Assembly (NCBI RefSeq): GCF_037126465.1
Contig: NC_088207.1
Span: 41,538,143-41,602,142 of the forward strand
Direction of reading: 5' to 3'
Origin: Ornithodoros turicata
Lineage: Eukaryota > Arthropoda > Arachnida > Ixodida > Argasidae
Length of the DNA: 64,000 bases
Under the pieces are notes generated by a model. That model was given only the letters and a program-made list of their open reading frames with translations. It had not been told where the DNA came from and did not search any database. The translations under genes were made by a program, and so were the position numbers. Positions 33,921-43,870 of this stretch are shown here, in pieces; the first letter of the stretch is position 1; the number at the start of each line of letters is the position of its first letter.

Positions 33921-36180
33921 AAGAAAAAAAGAGTTATTATGTTCAGAATAGATTTGATGAACTGTTCAAAACATTGAATTGTAGCAGTCTACGAAAGGTA
34001 CCACCTGTCGTGATACACAGCGAAGCATTTGGAGCTGTTTTGTTTATTAGGCTTCTAAAGGCACCTGGAGAATACACTGTGAGAATGTGGCAATCCGTTT
34101 CACTTCGATTTACTTCGTCCGAGTTCTTGCAGAGGGCGTAGTGAACGGCGCAGTTTGCGAGGAAACGAAACGAAACGAGCTCGCAAATCAATGACGTGTC
34201 TGTGACGACACTCACAAGTGAAGCTTATTTGGTGAGACTGGCTCGGCCCATATGACGAATGGCTTCGACATCGCTTCCTTGGAACATTCCCAAAATGTCA
34301 CTGCCCACTAAATTCTACGAAAAACTCGCAACTCACCGTGAAAAGTTGCCGAATTCCACAGGAGAAACATTGCGTTAGAAAGTGCGCTCGTCCGGTACAA
34401 AGGACGACGTTGATGAAAGAGAAAAGGGTCTCCCTCGAGCCTCTAATTACGCCGCCACTAACGAAATTGATTTATCGGTTAACCGAGAGACTTTAAGCCC
34501 ATGGTGCTTACCAGCAACTCAGCTAACTAACCTCCTCTACCATCTCCCGTTTCCTCCACTTCCCTGTTCCCCGAGCAACCAGACGCCTATCTATGCAGGC
34601 AGACCGCTCGTCTACCCAACGTTGCCCCCCCCAACGACTTTCTATTAATATGAAGATTTGTAGTTTTACTTAGTACAGACTATACTGTAGTGCAGACAAA
34701 GGAATACTGGCATGGGATAGTAATATTTTCTTCTGCACGGAAACATTCAATACTAATGTTCCGGATCTAAACCTCAATCAGGCTGGGCCTTTGATGAAAT
34801 GCGTCGTACTTACAACCAGGCATATGCACTATTCGGTTCGGGTTCAGTTTCGCAGCGGCAACAATGAGGCTTCGAATTGATACAGCGGATGTAAATTAAA
34901 ATATGATCGAGTGAAAACAAACAGTGATTGCGGGAGTATCAAGTACGCAAAATTAAGTTCCTGTCCTTAAGAGTAACACACACACACATATCAAGAGACG
35001 ATGATGAGATGAAACTGGGCGCTGCCGAGAATGGTAGAGTGGAGGAAAATTTATTGATAAGATTCGAATAGTTAGTGTTAGTGTTTCTATTGACGTGTTC
35101 TGGAGTATATAGCCTAGCCCGTATCATGGGGAGCAGACTATAGGACTCATACCTCGATGGGATTTGGGGGGAGGGGGGGGGTATGGCATCCTCGACATGT
35201 TTCACGACTCGAGCCACGTATGGACAATAGTAATAGATCGAGACGAGAAAACTTTGGTGACAAAACATTGGTCACCGGTAAACATTTAAATAGGAAAATG
35301 CGCAGTATATTTTTTTTTACCCCTGCGTACGTCTGCACACGTGTACCAGCTGCCCTATGAATTGACGAGACCTTTGCAATTATTACGCGGCTAGACAGAG
35401 AAAAAGAAAGCAGGGATGTTGGTTATGGCGTCGTCGGGACTGGGTACTTTGCAACTCAATGAATCCCAGCCTATGAATTAAGAGCAGTAATCCCAGGATA
35501 CCACAATACATTCTATTGTGGCAATCTTGATGCGCGCTGTTGTGCTTTGCAACGCAATAAGAACAACAAAGTTCGTCAATATCGGGACAGCAACGTGTGT
35601 GTAGTGTGATCATTTGAGATACAGGTCGCCTTAGCCTGTTCTACATATTCGACAGTTCAGCAAGAATAGGCAAGCTACATATTCTATTCGACAATAATCC
35701 TACTATATAACACACTGAAACTATGATTACACTCTAAGTTGCAAATAAGCCCCGCTTACATAGCAAGTTAATGGTAGCAAGCATATAGATACAAATCAAT
35801 CGCCGCTAGTTTTAGTTTCCCGTGGCACGCATTTGCAGTGCTCCCCGATTGCAACTTCGACGAGCACCCCTCGCTTGCATCACACGTCCTCTTCATAAGC
35901 GTCGTGGTATTTTTAGTGGGTGGTGGGGGAGGTCTTCAAATATGGCTGACGGGTCCTCTTTAAGATACGTATTGGGACGCGCACACAGTGTAGGAACCTG
36001 ACGGGACAGCCAACCCTGGCAACTGTGAAAGGCTGGCTCCAATAAGAAAGTAGTATTGGCAACCTTGTTGCAAACGTGAGGAGACTGAGACCGAAGAAAA
36101 AAGGTGTCTGAGACGCGGCCGTTCCAGTAGTGGACGACAGACAGACGGTGCAGCAGACGTGGTGCGGTATGCGGTTCATT
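33921..36180. other. intergenic; may include the upstream region of the 36.2-kb exon
   Basis: No repeat family or gene is recognised up to about 35890. An (AC)n run lies at 34977-34988 and a G-rich run at 35165-35185. From about 36100 the sequence becomes CpG richer, consistent with a 5' flank or 5' UTR of the exon at 36227. Confidence 0.3.
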
Positions 36181-36226
36181 GGGGACTTGACGTGTCGCGG
36201 TGGAAGCCAGACTGCAGAACGCGCCG

Positions 36227-36401
36227 ATGAAGCGCTGTTTCTTTAGTGCGCCGGATTTCCGAGCTGCGGTCGCACTGATGCGTTGGCGCCGGTGGTGCAG
36301 AAAACCCGGTGGTGAAAGTGTGGTGACTGTGTGTATTGTCTTGGCAATCGGCTGGAACGGTGCATGGGGGTACCGTGGGATTCCGCCTACGGTCCGCGTA
36401 G
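36227..36401 (+). CDS. candidate first coding exon of an ionotropic glutamate receptor (AMPA/kainate type), second paralogue
   Basis: An ATG at 36227 opens 58 codons that end at a perfect donor, GTAG/GTAAGTA, after the first base of a Gly codon (phase 1). A second in-frame ATG at 36278 gives an Arg-rich n-region (RWRRWCRK), a hydrophobic core (VVTVCIVLAIGW) and a likely cleavage before YRGIPPTVRVG. The I-P-P-T-V-R-V-G ending corresponds to the L-P-x-V-(I/V)-R-I-G start of the mature amino-terminal domain in kainate receptors, where vertebrate and arthropod genes commonly break an exon. The exon at 5685-5781 (minus) has the same layout and phase. Neither ATG has a strong Kozak context. No following exon is seen before 64 kb, which is not surprising for tick introns. 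Confidence 0.5.
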
Positions 36402-36589
36402 GTAAGTACATTGTATTCTATGTACCACGGGGACAAACTTGGCGATATGAAGCATCTCCATTTTTTTCTTTATCACATCACCATCATGAAGCATACTTCA
36501 GTGCAGCGAAGAGCACGAGACCGGAGAATCACGGGTGGCTGACATCATGTTGCTGATATCTGATTGACTGACAACGATACGGACTCGGA

Positions 36590-36790
36590 ATCGGAGGGCA
36601 CTTACGATTTCCTAAAACTCCCTATTTTTAGTAGACCAGAACGTGTTCACGATAACGGTTCCGAGAACATGATAAGCGAACCGGCTTACTCCTTTGAAGC
36701 TGATATGACATCACGCTGCGGATCTAGGATTTGACACCCTCCTTTACCGCATCGTTTTCGCCCAAGAAGGCTTGCAATCTACTCAGCCCT
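36590..36790. repeat. repeat pair with 56583-56790
   Basis: GTTCACGATAAC, GATAAGCGAA, TTTGAAGC, GACATCAC and TTTCG recur in the same order at 56605-56735 (GTTCACGATAACTGTTGCG, TGATAGGCGAATC, TTTGAAGCCGACGGCATCAC). Non-coding; probably a MITE, since the 56.6-kb copy is bordered by GTTTTAGTAC and TGTACTAAAAG. Confidence 0.5.
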
Positions 36791-36930
36791 GCTCAGACTG
36801 TGAGACGTGTATAGAACCGCGTATAACACTCCCCTAGGCACCAAAAACATCCCGAATGACAACGTTCTCTCACAGCTGATTTAGTCGAAAACGCGAGGCG
36901 TACGCCCTCCTTTGACGCTCACGCAGCTAC

Positions 36931-37105
36931 AATAGAGAGTTTTAGTGCATCGTACGCTATCGCTTTTGCGTACGTAAAGGATAGCGTTGGTGGTTCTGCG
37001 CACGCGCAAGATATAAAGAGAGCTTCGCGCATTGCGCAGAACCACCACGCTATCCCTTATATGTACGCAAAGGCAATAGCGTACGATGCACTAAAACTCT
37101 CTATT
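36931..37105. mobile_element. foldback MITE, 175 bp
   Basis: The ends AATAGAGAGTTTTAGTGCAT and ATGCACTAAAACTCTCTATT are perfect inverted repeats. Pairing continues inward through CGTACGCTAT and GGTGGTTCTGCGCA, for about 75 bp per arm. No target duplication is clear. The inverted repeat lies 3' of the receptor-like exon, within its presumed first intron. Confidence 0.75.
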
Positions 37106-38440
37106 AATTGTCACAAAATGGCGTACGCCCCACGCTTTCCACAAATCAGCAGTGATAACCGTACCATCTTCTGCAATGGTTGGCCTTCAGTGGTGAAGTT
37201 TTACAAGTGCACAAGAAACGGTGCGCATGTGCTGTTGGATAAATGGTGAGCGCCCGTCACTGAACGTATGAAACGAGGGGGAAAGTTGATCGATTGAAAA
37301 CACATTAGCCGACCTGTTGCCTTCCAGAGTGGTAGTAGCCGCAGTGACAACCTCTATTGCGATCAACAGTGAATGTCGACTGCGAGCATGTCACAGCGCC
37401 GGCTCTTCTGTATAAGCCTGCAGCTGCAGCTTCACACTGATGCTGAGCGCCGAAAAAAAGTGACCGTGGGACATGCTGCGGGCAACCACGTCGTTAGCAA
37501 AGTGGGGAGCCAAATATATGTTCGAAAAGAAAGACAAAGCGGCTATAGTGCGCTTGCCGGGGCAAGGAAAAATAACGAGGTGAACGTCAAAGAAGGTTAT
37601 CGACAAGAAGAGCTCCAAGCTGACTCCACGGAGACTCCATGGAACGGAAACCCTCGTAGTTGGCGAGAGAACATGTGTGTGTTTCTGTCTGTAAACATGA
37701 TAAAAGCGACATAACAAGTATACTATGGTTGTTATATGAATTTAGAAATGGACGCTGGTTACTATCAGCAATTCAGAAATATATGGTAATCTCTATGAGC
37801 AAGCCAAGCACGATATGTGCTAGATCTGTACGTTCGATTGAGGATAAGCTGATGCATGCAGTCAGAGGAGCATAATACGTATTTAAAAAAAACAATTCGC
37901 TTTCACGCAGGGAGGAGTTTCACGTTTGATAAGACGGCGTAGAAGCAGGCAAGCTGGTGGACGAAAATCCATTGGAGATGAAACCTGAGCTTGAGCGAAC
38001 GGAGAGACAAAAGACAAACACCAACCAGCTCAACTGGTGGTTGTCTGGTGTAGTGTTTGCGACTTGGTGTTTCTCTTTTGGCCCTCCGTGTCGGCCAAGC
38101 TCAGACTTTTATCTTCAATGAGGTTCACGTCGGAGTACTGACTTATATATATGTTTATGCCTTCGCAAGGCCTTCGTCTTCTTGCGGAGTACTTGTGCTC
38201 CACCGGTCTGGTGACGGCTCTCGGAGAGCCCCATCATCATCCCCTCATCCTTTCCCAACGCGCAATAGGGCAGTGTATACCGCCTCAGCGGCGGTGAATC
38301 GCCCACCCCATCATCATCCAATGTTGGTGTGTGTGTGTGTTTTAATATTCTAAAGTCAACGATCTATCGAACGTAACGGCATGTATGGCTGTTCCGATAC
38401 GCGATCGATAGGCTCAACACACCAACTATCAAGCAAAAAC
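37106..38440. other. intergenic or intronic, nothing recognised
   Basis: No gene is recognised. Open frames on both strands overlap at 37373-37717 without domains. A (GT)n run lies at 38329-38340. Confidence 0.35.
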
Positions 38441-38444
38441 AACA

Positions 38445-39200
38445 GCAAACGTTATTTATGTATTTATTTATATTACATTAAAGGCCCCGGGGGGGGGGGG
38501 GCATTACACAACGGATTGGCTAACGTGGCTAGCACTGTAATTTGTACAAACAAAGAGCAATAGTACACACAAAGCACAGTTCATACACACACAAACACAG
38601 ACAGAAAGTGATTATGAGGAAATAACAGCATTGTGAGGTGATCACCTAGAGGATAAGTACCGGAGAAGTGATGTTTTAAAGTGATCGGGATCAGTTATGA
38701 GGACAATATGTTCGGGAAGGAAGTTCCAGTCATTATTTGTCTTCGGGAGGAAAGATTTCTGAAAGGTTGTTGTACGATATAGTGTCGCTTTAACTTAAGT
38801 ACATGATCGTGATGGTGATGAGATATATAGTCGGGTGTTACAAGGTGGCGCCCTCTGCTACTGATGTTGTTATATGTTTTGTGGAAAAGGGACATCCGGG
38901 CAGCGTTGGTTGGATAGAGGTTCAATGCCAACGACCGTCTTAAGTCCGGTGACACTTGAATGCCGGAAAATAATTGGATGTGATGAAACGTGTGGCTCTG
39001 TTTTGTACCGATTCTATGGTTCTAATTAAGTACTCTGGATGCGGGTCCCATATTGCGCTGAAACACCTCATCTCATTGTCATTCATGTAGTTGTTGTTAG
39101 GTCGCACAAATGTTAAATAGGAAATGCGTTTAACGTGAGGGGGTGCAAGAGCGAGGTGCTGAGGTACGTAGCCAAGACTCGTGTTGGAATCTGAAACACT
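38445..39200 (-). pseudogene. L2/CR1-like LINE remnant, C-terminal and 3' end
   Basis: Minus-strand frames give L-A-L-A-P-P-H-V-K-R-I-S-Y-L-T-F-V-R-P, then A-I-W-D-P-H-P-E-Y-L-I-R-T-I-E-S-V-Q-N-R-A-T-R-F-I, and further on D-W-N-F-L-P-type fragments. These correspond to the C-terminal third of the RT protein at 29045-30137. Frameshifts and stops break it at several points. The 3' end reads AATGC, a C run, GGGGCCTTTAATGTAATATAAATAAATA, similar to the end of the 29-kb copy. Confidence 0.7.
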
Positions 39201-39239
39201 ATTTTCAGTGTGAACTGTGAAGTGGCCAGCTCATGTCAG

Positions 39240-39376
39240 GGAGAAAACGCAATCCTTTTCTTTTCGTCCCCTTTCATTCCCTTCTTTTCCTGTTTTTGTT
39301 TGGAATAGCAAGCCGACCTTCGTCTGGCTGACCTTCCTTCCTTTTCTTAATAAACATACCCCCCCCCCCCCCCCCA
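39240..39376 (+). mobile_element. poly(C)-tailed LINE copy, strongly 5' truncated
   Basis: GGAATAGCAAGCCGACCTTC, GTCTGGCTGACCTTCC, TTCTTAATAAACATA and a 17-base C run (39360-39376) form the end of the poly(C) LINE family in the plus orientation. The upstream C/T-rich portion also matches the complement of 63650-63720. A target duplication was not found. Confidence 0.65.
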
Positions 39377-39527
39377 AGGATGAAAGATGGAACGATGAAG
39401 TCTTTGAGGCTTTGTATGCATTTGTTTGTGTTCCAGCCTCAGAACATCAATTCCCATGCAATCCAAGGCGCTTGTACGAGGGAGCACATGATAGTTGTGT
39501 TTCATTGAGCCAATACGATGAAGGAGC

Positions 39528-39668
39528 CCAAGCAGCACGCCAATATTGGACTCATATGGGTTGCCAATATTGGACCAATATGGGGAGTGCAACCAGGCTC
39601 CAATAGAACCAATATGGGCTGCCCATATTGGCAAGCCCATTTTGCTCCAATATTGCCAATATTTCTGT
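39528..39668 (+). repeat. CCAATATTGG element, copy C
   Basis: The copy starts CCCAAGCAGCAC (39528-39539) and has seven or more CCAATATTGG or CCAATATGGG words. GTGCAACCAGGCTCCAATAGAACC parallels copy A's ATTGCAACCTGACCCCATATTGAACC. It ends TTTTGCTCCAATATTGCC. Confidence 0.7.
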
Positions 39669-39934
39669 AATAACGCAACGGGGAGTCTGTGTGTAATAAT
39701 AAAGCATTATTCTGTATATTAGTCACCACTGATAATGCTTTCTTTCTGATTTTTACTTTATTTTTGCAGCTCTAATTGATCCACGTTACACATGATCGCA
39801 AAAAATAAATAAATAAATAAATAAAAACACACGTCTTTGCCCAAAAAGAACGAAGAATAACCAGCCGCCGGCTCTAAAGCGAAACGCACCGCCTCGAAAA
39901 TATTGTCGCCACCGGCGTGCCAGCTCGGAAGACC

Positions 39935-40025
39935 TCTCATTGGCTGCGCATTATATGTATAAATATTTGGATGCTCATTGGTCTAAAAAACTGGCGTCAG
40001 TTTCCTTCGCGCTGATTGGGCGAGA
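39935..40025 (+). promoter_or_regulatory. promoter-like patch (CCAAT boxes, TATA-like)
   Basis: Two CATTGG words (39939, 39976) and one GATTGGG (40014) are inverted CCAAT boxes. TATAAATA lies at 39958-39965 and an arthropod-type initiator TCAGTT at 39997-40002. The TATA to initiator distance (about 41 bp) is longer than usual. It lies about 240 bp upstream of the small candidate gene at 40243. Confidence 0.35.
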
Positions 40026-40242
40026 GTCATTTGAGTGAGGAGCGAGCATCCGAACGCGCGAACCGCTCAACGGAAGCAGTCGAACGGAGGAGAAAGAAGA
40101 ACGACAGAGAAGACATCGCGTCTGTCCGGCCATGCGTGTTCTCTTGGACTGCAACCGTTGTGCACGCAGACGCTACGGGGTAGTTTGAGGGCCTTGAATG
40201 CTTTAGATTTAGATTGTGGCGAACTGCTAATGTGAGAACGGA

Positions 40243-40806
40243 ATGGCACATCCACCCCATCATCACAACAGCGGGAAGACGAACATGACATGGAATCCGC
40301 CTGCACCTCCAAAGGACGCAGAAATCGTCAGAGAGGAAGTCTGCACTCTTTCCGACGTACTGCAGGTGAACGGTAAGACAAGTTTGATTACTTTTTTGTG
40401 ACTGAAGGAAGTAATGCAGGTTTATCACGTTAAGTGTATTACGTACAGCATTTACGAGTCACTCGGTACGTTAGCGGCGTTTCATTGTGCAGTGCATTGC
40501 CGTAACTTGTACGTTTCTGATATGCCGCTAATCAAATTATGTGTGGTTATGCTAGTTGCCCCTCATGCGCGTCTCAGCCGTTCATTCACTGTGATCTACA
40601 AACATTCGTGACAAATGCCTTGGTGTTCAAATACGAAATCAAGATAGATTGCCTATCATAGCAGTGATTTTCGTGCAGAGTTACTGATCATCAATGTATT
40701 TTTTGTTTTGTTTTAGTTCTCCCGCAACCATCGGCAACAACGACGCACATAGCTCAGCATTGGCTTTTGAACGGCCCTTGGATGTCGAAGTACCTAAAGC
40801 TCCAGT
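40243..40806 (+). CDS. candidate two-exon small gene, unknown product
   Basis: ATG at 40243 sits in a good context (G at -3, G at +4). It opens a frame (MAHPPHHHNSGKTN…) of 43 codons up to a donor ACG/GTAAGA (exon end 40372, phase 1). A pyrimidine-rich stretch and TTTTAG acceptor precede 40717; joining there keeps the frame open for about 29 more codons to a TGA near 40806. An AATAAA at 40871-40876 could be its polyadenylation signal. No domain is recognised. An upstream ATG at about 40132 opens an 18-codon frame. An alternative donor CAG/GTGAAC at 40365 leads to an early stop. It might be a non-coding or spurious unit. Confidence 0.28.
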
Positions 40807-41049
40807 GAAGCCTGTTACAAGACGTAAAAAGATATGTACTGTAGCTTTTTCGAGGCAGTTCCCGAGGACAAATAAAGTTGATTTGTCATACACCATTGCT
40901 TTTTGATTGTCTGCTTCGGGACAGCATGATCGTTGCTCTACAGCAAGACAACAAGCGCCGAAGACAAACGGACGAGTCTGGGGGGGTAGGGGGGACGAGA
41001 GGAGAGACAAAAAACCCGAGGAGAGAAGGGGAAGGAGGTTGGGAAAGGA

Positions 41050-41200
41050 GGTCGGTCTGCGCATGCGCACTGGGCCCCAGCTTTTTTCCCGCGCAGCAGC
41101 TCGGGGACGCTGTGAGTGGCTCCTCGAGATCACGTGGTTTGGGCGCCCGCCATTTTCCCTGGACCATTGCGTAAACGGCAGCTTCCGGCGGATGGAATAA
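41050..41200. promoter_or_regulatory. CpG-rich promoter-like cluster (NRF1, E-box, YY1, ETS motifs)
   Basis: In about 150 bp lie CTGCGCATGCGCA (NRF1-type, 41057-41069), TCACGTGG (E-box), CCGCCATTTT (YY1-type) and CTTCCGG (ETS-type). This combination is characteristic of animal housekeeping promoters. A second NRF1-like word is at 41527-41538. No long coding sequence follows directly. Confidence 0.45.
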
Positions 41201-41629
41201 CGCTCGCGTTGCTGAAGGCCACAAGCAGTCCCACGGAACTGCCAATGCCAAACGTCCCTCAGAAGCCTTCGTTGGGATCACAATATTCTGCGAACTAAAA
41301 ATTTTCAACCCGATCTGAGACTACAAAGGACCGAACACTTTCGTGACGGTGAGGGACATACGCCAGAGCAATTCACACTGCTTGCAGCAACTTGAAATCA
41401 CCTAACTTTACAGAGTAGCAATCCCTTCCTATGAAACATTGTGTTTTTTACTTCACCTGCCGCAATTTCGTTATCAGTACAGCACCCACCAATATTTTAG
41501 CCCTATGAAACGTCCGTTCGGGCTGTCGCGCATGCGCATTAGTTGTAGGACGCGTGATTACGCTCAAACAACTCCAACTCGTTTGCTCTCAGTCGGCTCG
41601 ACCGATTGGCATTGGCATCGCGAAGGAAG

Positions 41630-41700
41630 ATGGCGGCGGCTTTCAAGACGTGGAATGTTGAGGTGTCGAATTCTAGCGAACTTTACGTTGGGAATGCCAA
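41630..41700 (+). CDS. candidate first exon, unknown protein
   Basis: The start lies in AAGATGGCGGCGG, which is also a YY1-type promoter motif. It is preceded by NRF1-like GCGCATGCGCA (41528) and inverted CCAAT words GATTGG and ATTGGC (41603-41615). The frame reads M-A-A-A-F-K-T-W-N-V-E-V-S-N-S-S-E-L-Y-V-G-N-A up to CCAA/GTACGT, a fair donor in phase 2. Without splicing the frame ends after 39 codons. No family is recognised; the promoter context is the main support. Confidence 0.35.
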
Positions 41701-41803
41701 GTACGTTGACTGTTTCGAACAATGTGTATCATCTGCGGGAAGTTGTTGAATGTAACGATGTAGTGAATTGGGTATTTCACACGCTTCAACGTTCAATCTT
41801 GCC

Positions 41804-41948
41804 GTGCTGCTTGGGCATTTGTGCAACACGGCTACGTACCCTGTTCAGTCAATATGGGGTGTACGCGTGCAATATGGGGCCCATATTCCCAAGATTTTCC
41901 CAATATTGGCTCAAAGTGGGGAATATGGGGCCCATATTGCCCGAAAAA
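41804..41948. repeat. CCAATATTGG element, copy D
   Basis: GTGCTGCTTGGG (41804-41815) is followed by CAATATGGGG, GGGCCCATATTCCC, CCCAATATTGGC and GGGGCCCATATTGCCC. The box is inverted relative to copies A and C, lying on the other side of its array. Confidence 0.6.
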
Positions 41949-42049
41949 GACATGACTCTGCATTTTGTAGCATTTAGTGACATAAGCCATTTGCTGGACC
42001 ATTCACACATTTTGTACAGGTGCTGGCCGGCATGAGCCCCATCTCATCA

Positions 42050-42115
42050 TCGTATCTCTCTGTCTGTCTGTCGGTCTGTCTCTCTCTCTCTGTCTGTGTG
42101 TGTGTGTGTGTACAG
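42050..42115. repeat. (TC)n/(TG)n microsatellite
   Basis: TCTGTCTGTC, CTCTCTCTCT and GTGTGTGTGT runs are contiguous across about 60 bp. They border the 3' end of the decayed LINE that follows. Confidence 0.85.
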
Positions 42116-42119
42116 ATCA

Positions 42120-43870
42120 TTTTAAAGAGTTTCTTGATGAGTGAGTGATGTAACCTGCCAGCATACCACACAATATCGTCTGCAAAAGTCGGACTCAGCT
42201 AGTAAGCGAAAGGGGTAAATCAGTGATGTAGATGAGAAACAAGAGTGGTCCAACTGCGGACCCCTGAGGTATTCCTGATTGGCGTGCCGACGCCCACTTC
42301 TGTGGGGCCAACAACGGCGAGCCGATCCAGCCATTAACCCCCCCCCCCCCCCCTGATGTAATGAGCGTAAAGTCAGACAGCGAATTATTGGCGTAGACAG
42401 ACTGACGGCGGTTTGATAACAAATTACGTATCCAAACAAGAATTGCAGGGTCAACGCTTGGTGAAGTTAGTTTGGCCACCAACCGAGCATGGGGGACAGT
42501 ATCGAAAGCCTTTGTAAAATCTAGAAATATCACATCTGTCCGCCCTCTAGAATCAAGACAACTTTCGATATCGTGCACGAATTCGACTAACTGTGTTTCA
42601 CAAGCGTAACCTTTCCTGAAGCCATGCTGGAATTTGAAAAATAAATTAATGAACTCGAGGTGCTTAACGACGTGTGAGAAAACAAAGCAATGTGTTCCAC
42701 CAGTTTGCAAGGAATGCTTGTTAGTGGTGATATTGGCCTGTAGTTAGATGGGTCAGAGGAATCACCACTTTTAAAGATTGGGATCACTTTAGCGTCACGC
42801 CAGTCATTAGGAACATCACCAGATTGCAAAGATTTGTTGAAAATGTGTGAAACAACATGGTTATTTGAACCGAATTTTTCAGCGTTCTGGGATTAATGTT
42901 GTCGAGCCACGGTGATGAGTTAAGTAGCTTCAAACCTTCAACAGCGCTGACAACACCGGCAGGAATAATCGAGATATCGGGCATTGCAGCATCACACGAA
43001 ATATTAGATGGGGGAATGCCTGTACATTTTCAGTGACGAACACTGAAGAAAAATAACGATTCGGCACAGCAGGACATTGGATTGATGAGTTTCCAGAACT
43101 TTTTAGGGTTACTAGCAAGGATAGCTGGAAGAGTCGATTGGAAAACTGTGCGCTTTGCATTTTGCATTGCTAGCAAATATTGTCTGGAGGCAGCTTGGTA
43201 TGTTTCCCAGGCAGCTGCGGTATTGGTCAATCGGGATTTACGAAATGCGCGTTTCTTTTTGTTATTCAGACGCTTCAGACAGCGGTTATACCAAGGGCCG
43301 TTTGAACAGAAGGAATTACTGTGATTCTTGGTACGTACCGTTCTACAAGATTGAGCAGAGTACTTTTAAACGCCAATCCAGTTAGCCTGAACAGAGAGTA
43401 TGTGAAACACTTCGAAGAAAGCCTGAAGAAATGCGGGAAGCTCCCTATTTATTGCCAGGTAGTCACCTTTGTTGTAGTCTCTTTTTTTCAATACGACGGC
43501 GTATTTCCTGAGCATACGGGATGTTTATGGAGGTATGTACGAATCTGCGGTCGCTCGGCCCGTCGGTAAGCGATACTGTAGAGAATAAACCTGGCGATGT
43601 CGTCAGCACGCGATCAAGTACACTTTGACAGGATCCATAGATTCGTTCCGGCTCGGTAATTAATTGTTGGAAGTCAAATGCCATACACAAATTTCAAAGC
43701 TCCAAACATTCAGTATTGGAGGCTCTATGGGATGGTAAGCATCACTCCAATCGATGTGTGGGTAATTAAAGTCGTTGAATATAGCAACAACAAGAATAAA
43801 TGATGGAAACGTTTTGATGGCATGGGATGTTTCTCCGTGATAGCCACAGGACCTTACTCCAATTCAAAGA
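42120..43870 (-). pseudogene. L2/CR1-like LINE remnant with endonuclease and RT pieces
   Basis: Reading leftward, D-F-N-Y-P-H-I-D-W (43790-43740) and T-D-G-P-S-D are endonuclease-type pieces. Then come K-K-F-W-K-L-I-N (43090), D-W-R-D-A-K-V-I-P-I-F-K-S-G-D, N-Y-R-P-I-S (42790-42730), H-G-F-R-K-G-Y-A-C-E-T-Q-L, D-V-I-F-L-D-F-T-K-A-F-D (42545-42505), L-I-T-S-G, and S-G-I-P-Q-G-S-A-V-G-P-L-L-F-L (42270-42220), followed by a decayed region near the catalytic box. At least four frame changes occur. A 72-bp poly(C)-tailed insert (42280-42351) sits in the S-G-I-P-Q-G motif and happens to keep the frame open. Confidence 0.75.
42280..42351 (+). mobile_element. 72-bp poly(C)-tailed retroposon inserted in LINE RT
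   Basis: The insert runs TGGCGTGCCGACGCCCACTT, CTGTGGGGCCAACAACGGCG, AGCCGATCCAGCCATTAA and a C run. CCTGAT flanks it at 42274-42279 and 42352-42357. Its body is the 3' module seen at 17630-17724 and at the end of the LINE at 17741-20213. Insert plus duplication is 78 bp, which explains why the host LINE frame stays open. Confidence 0.75.
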
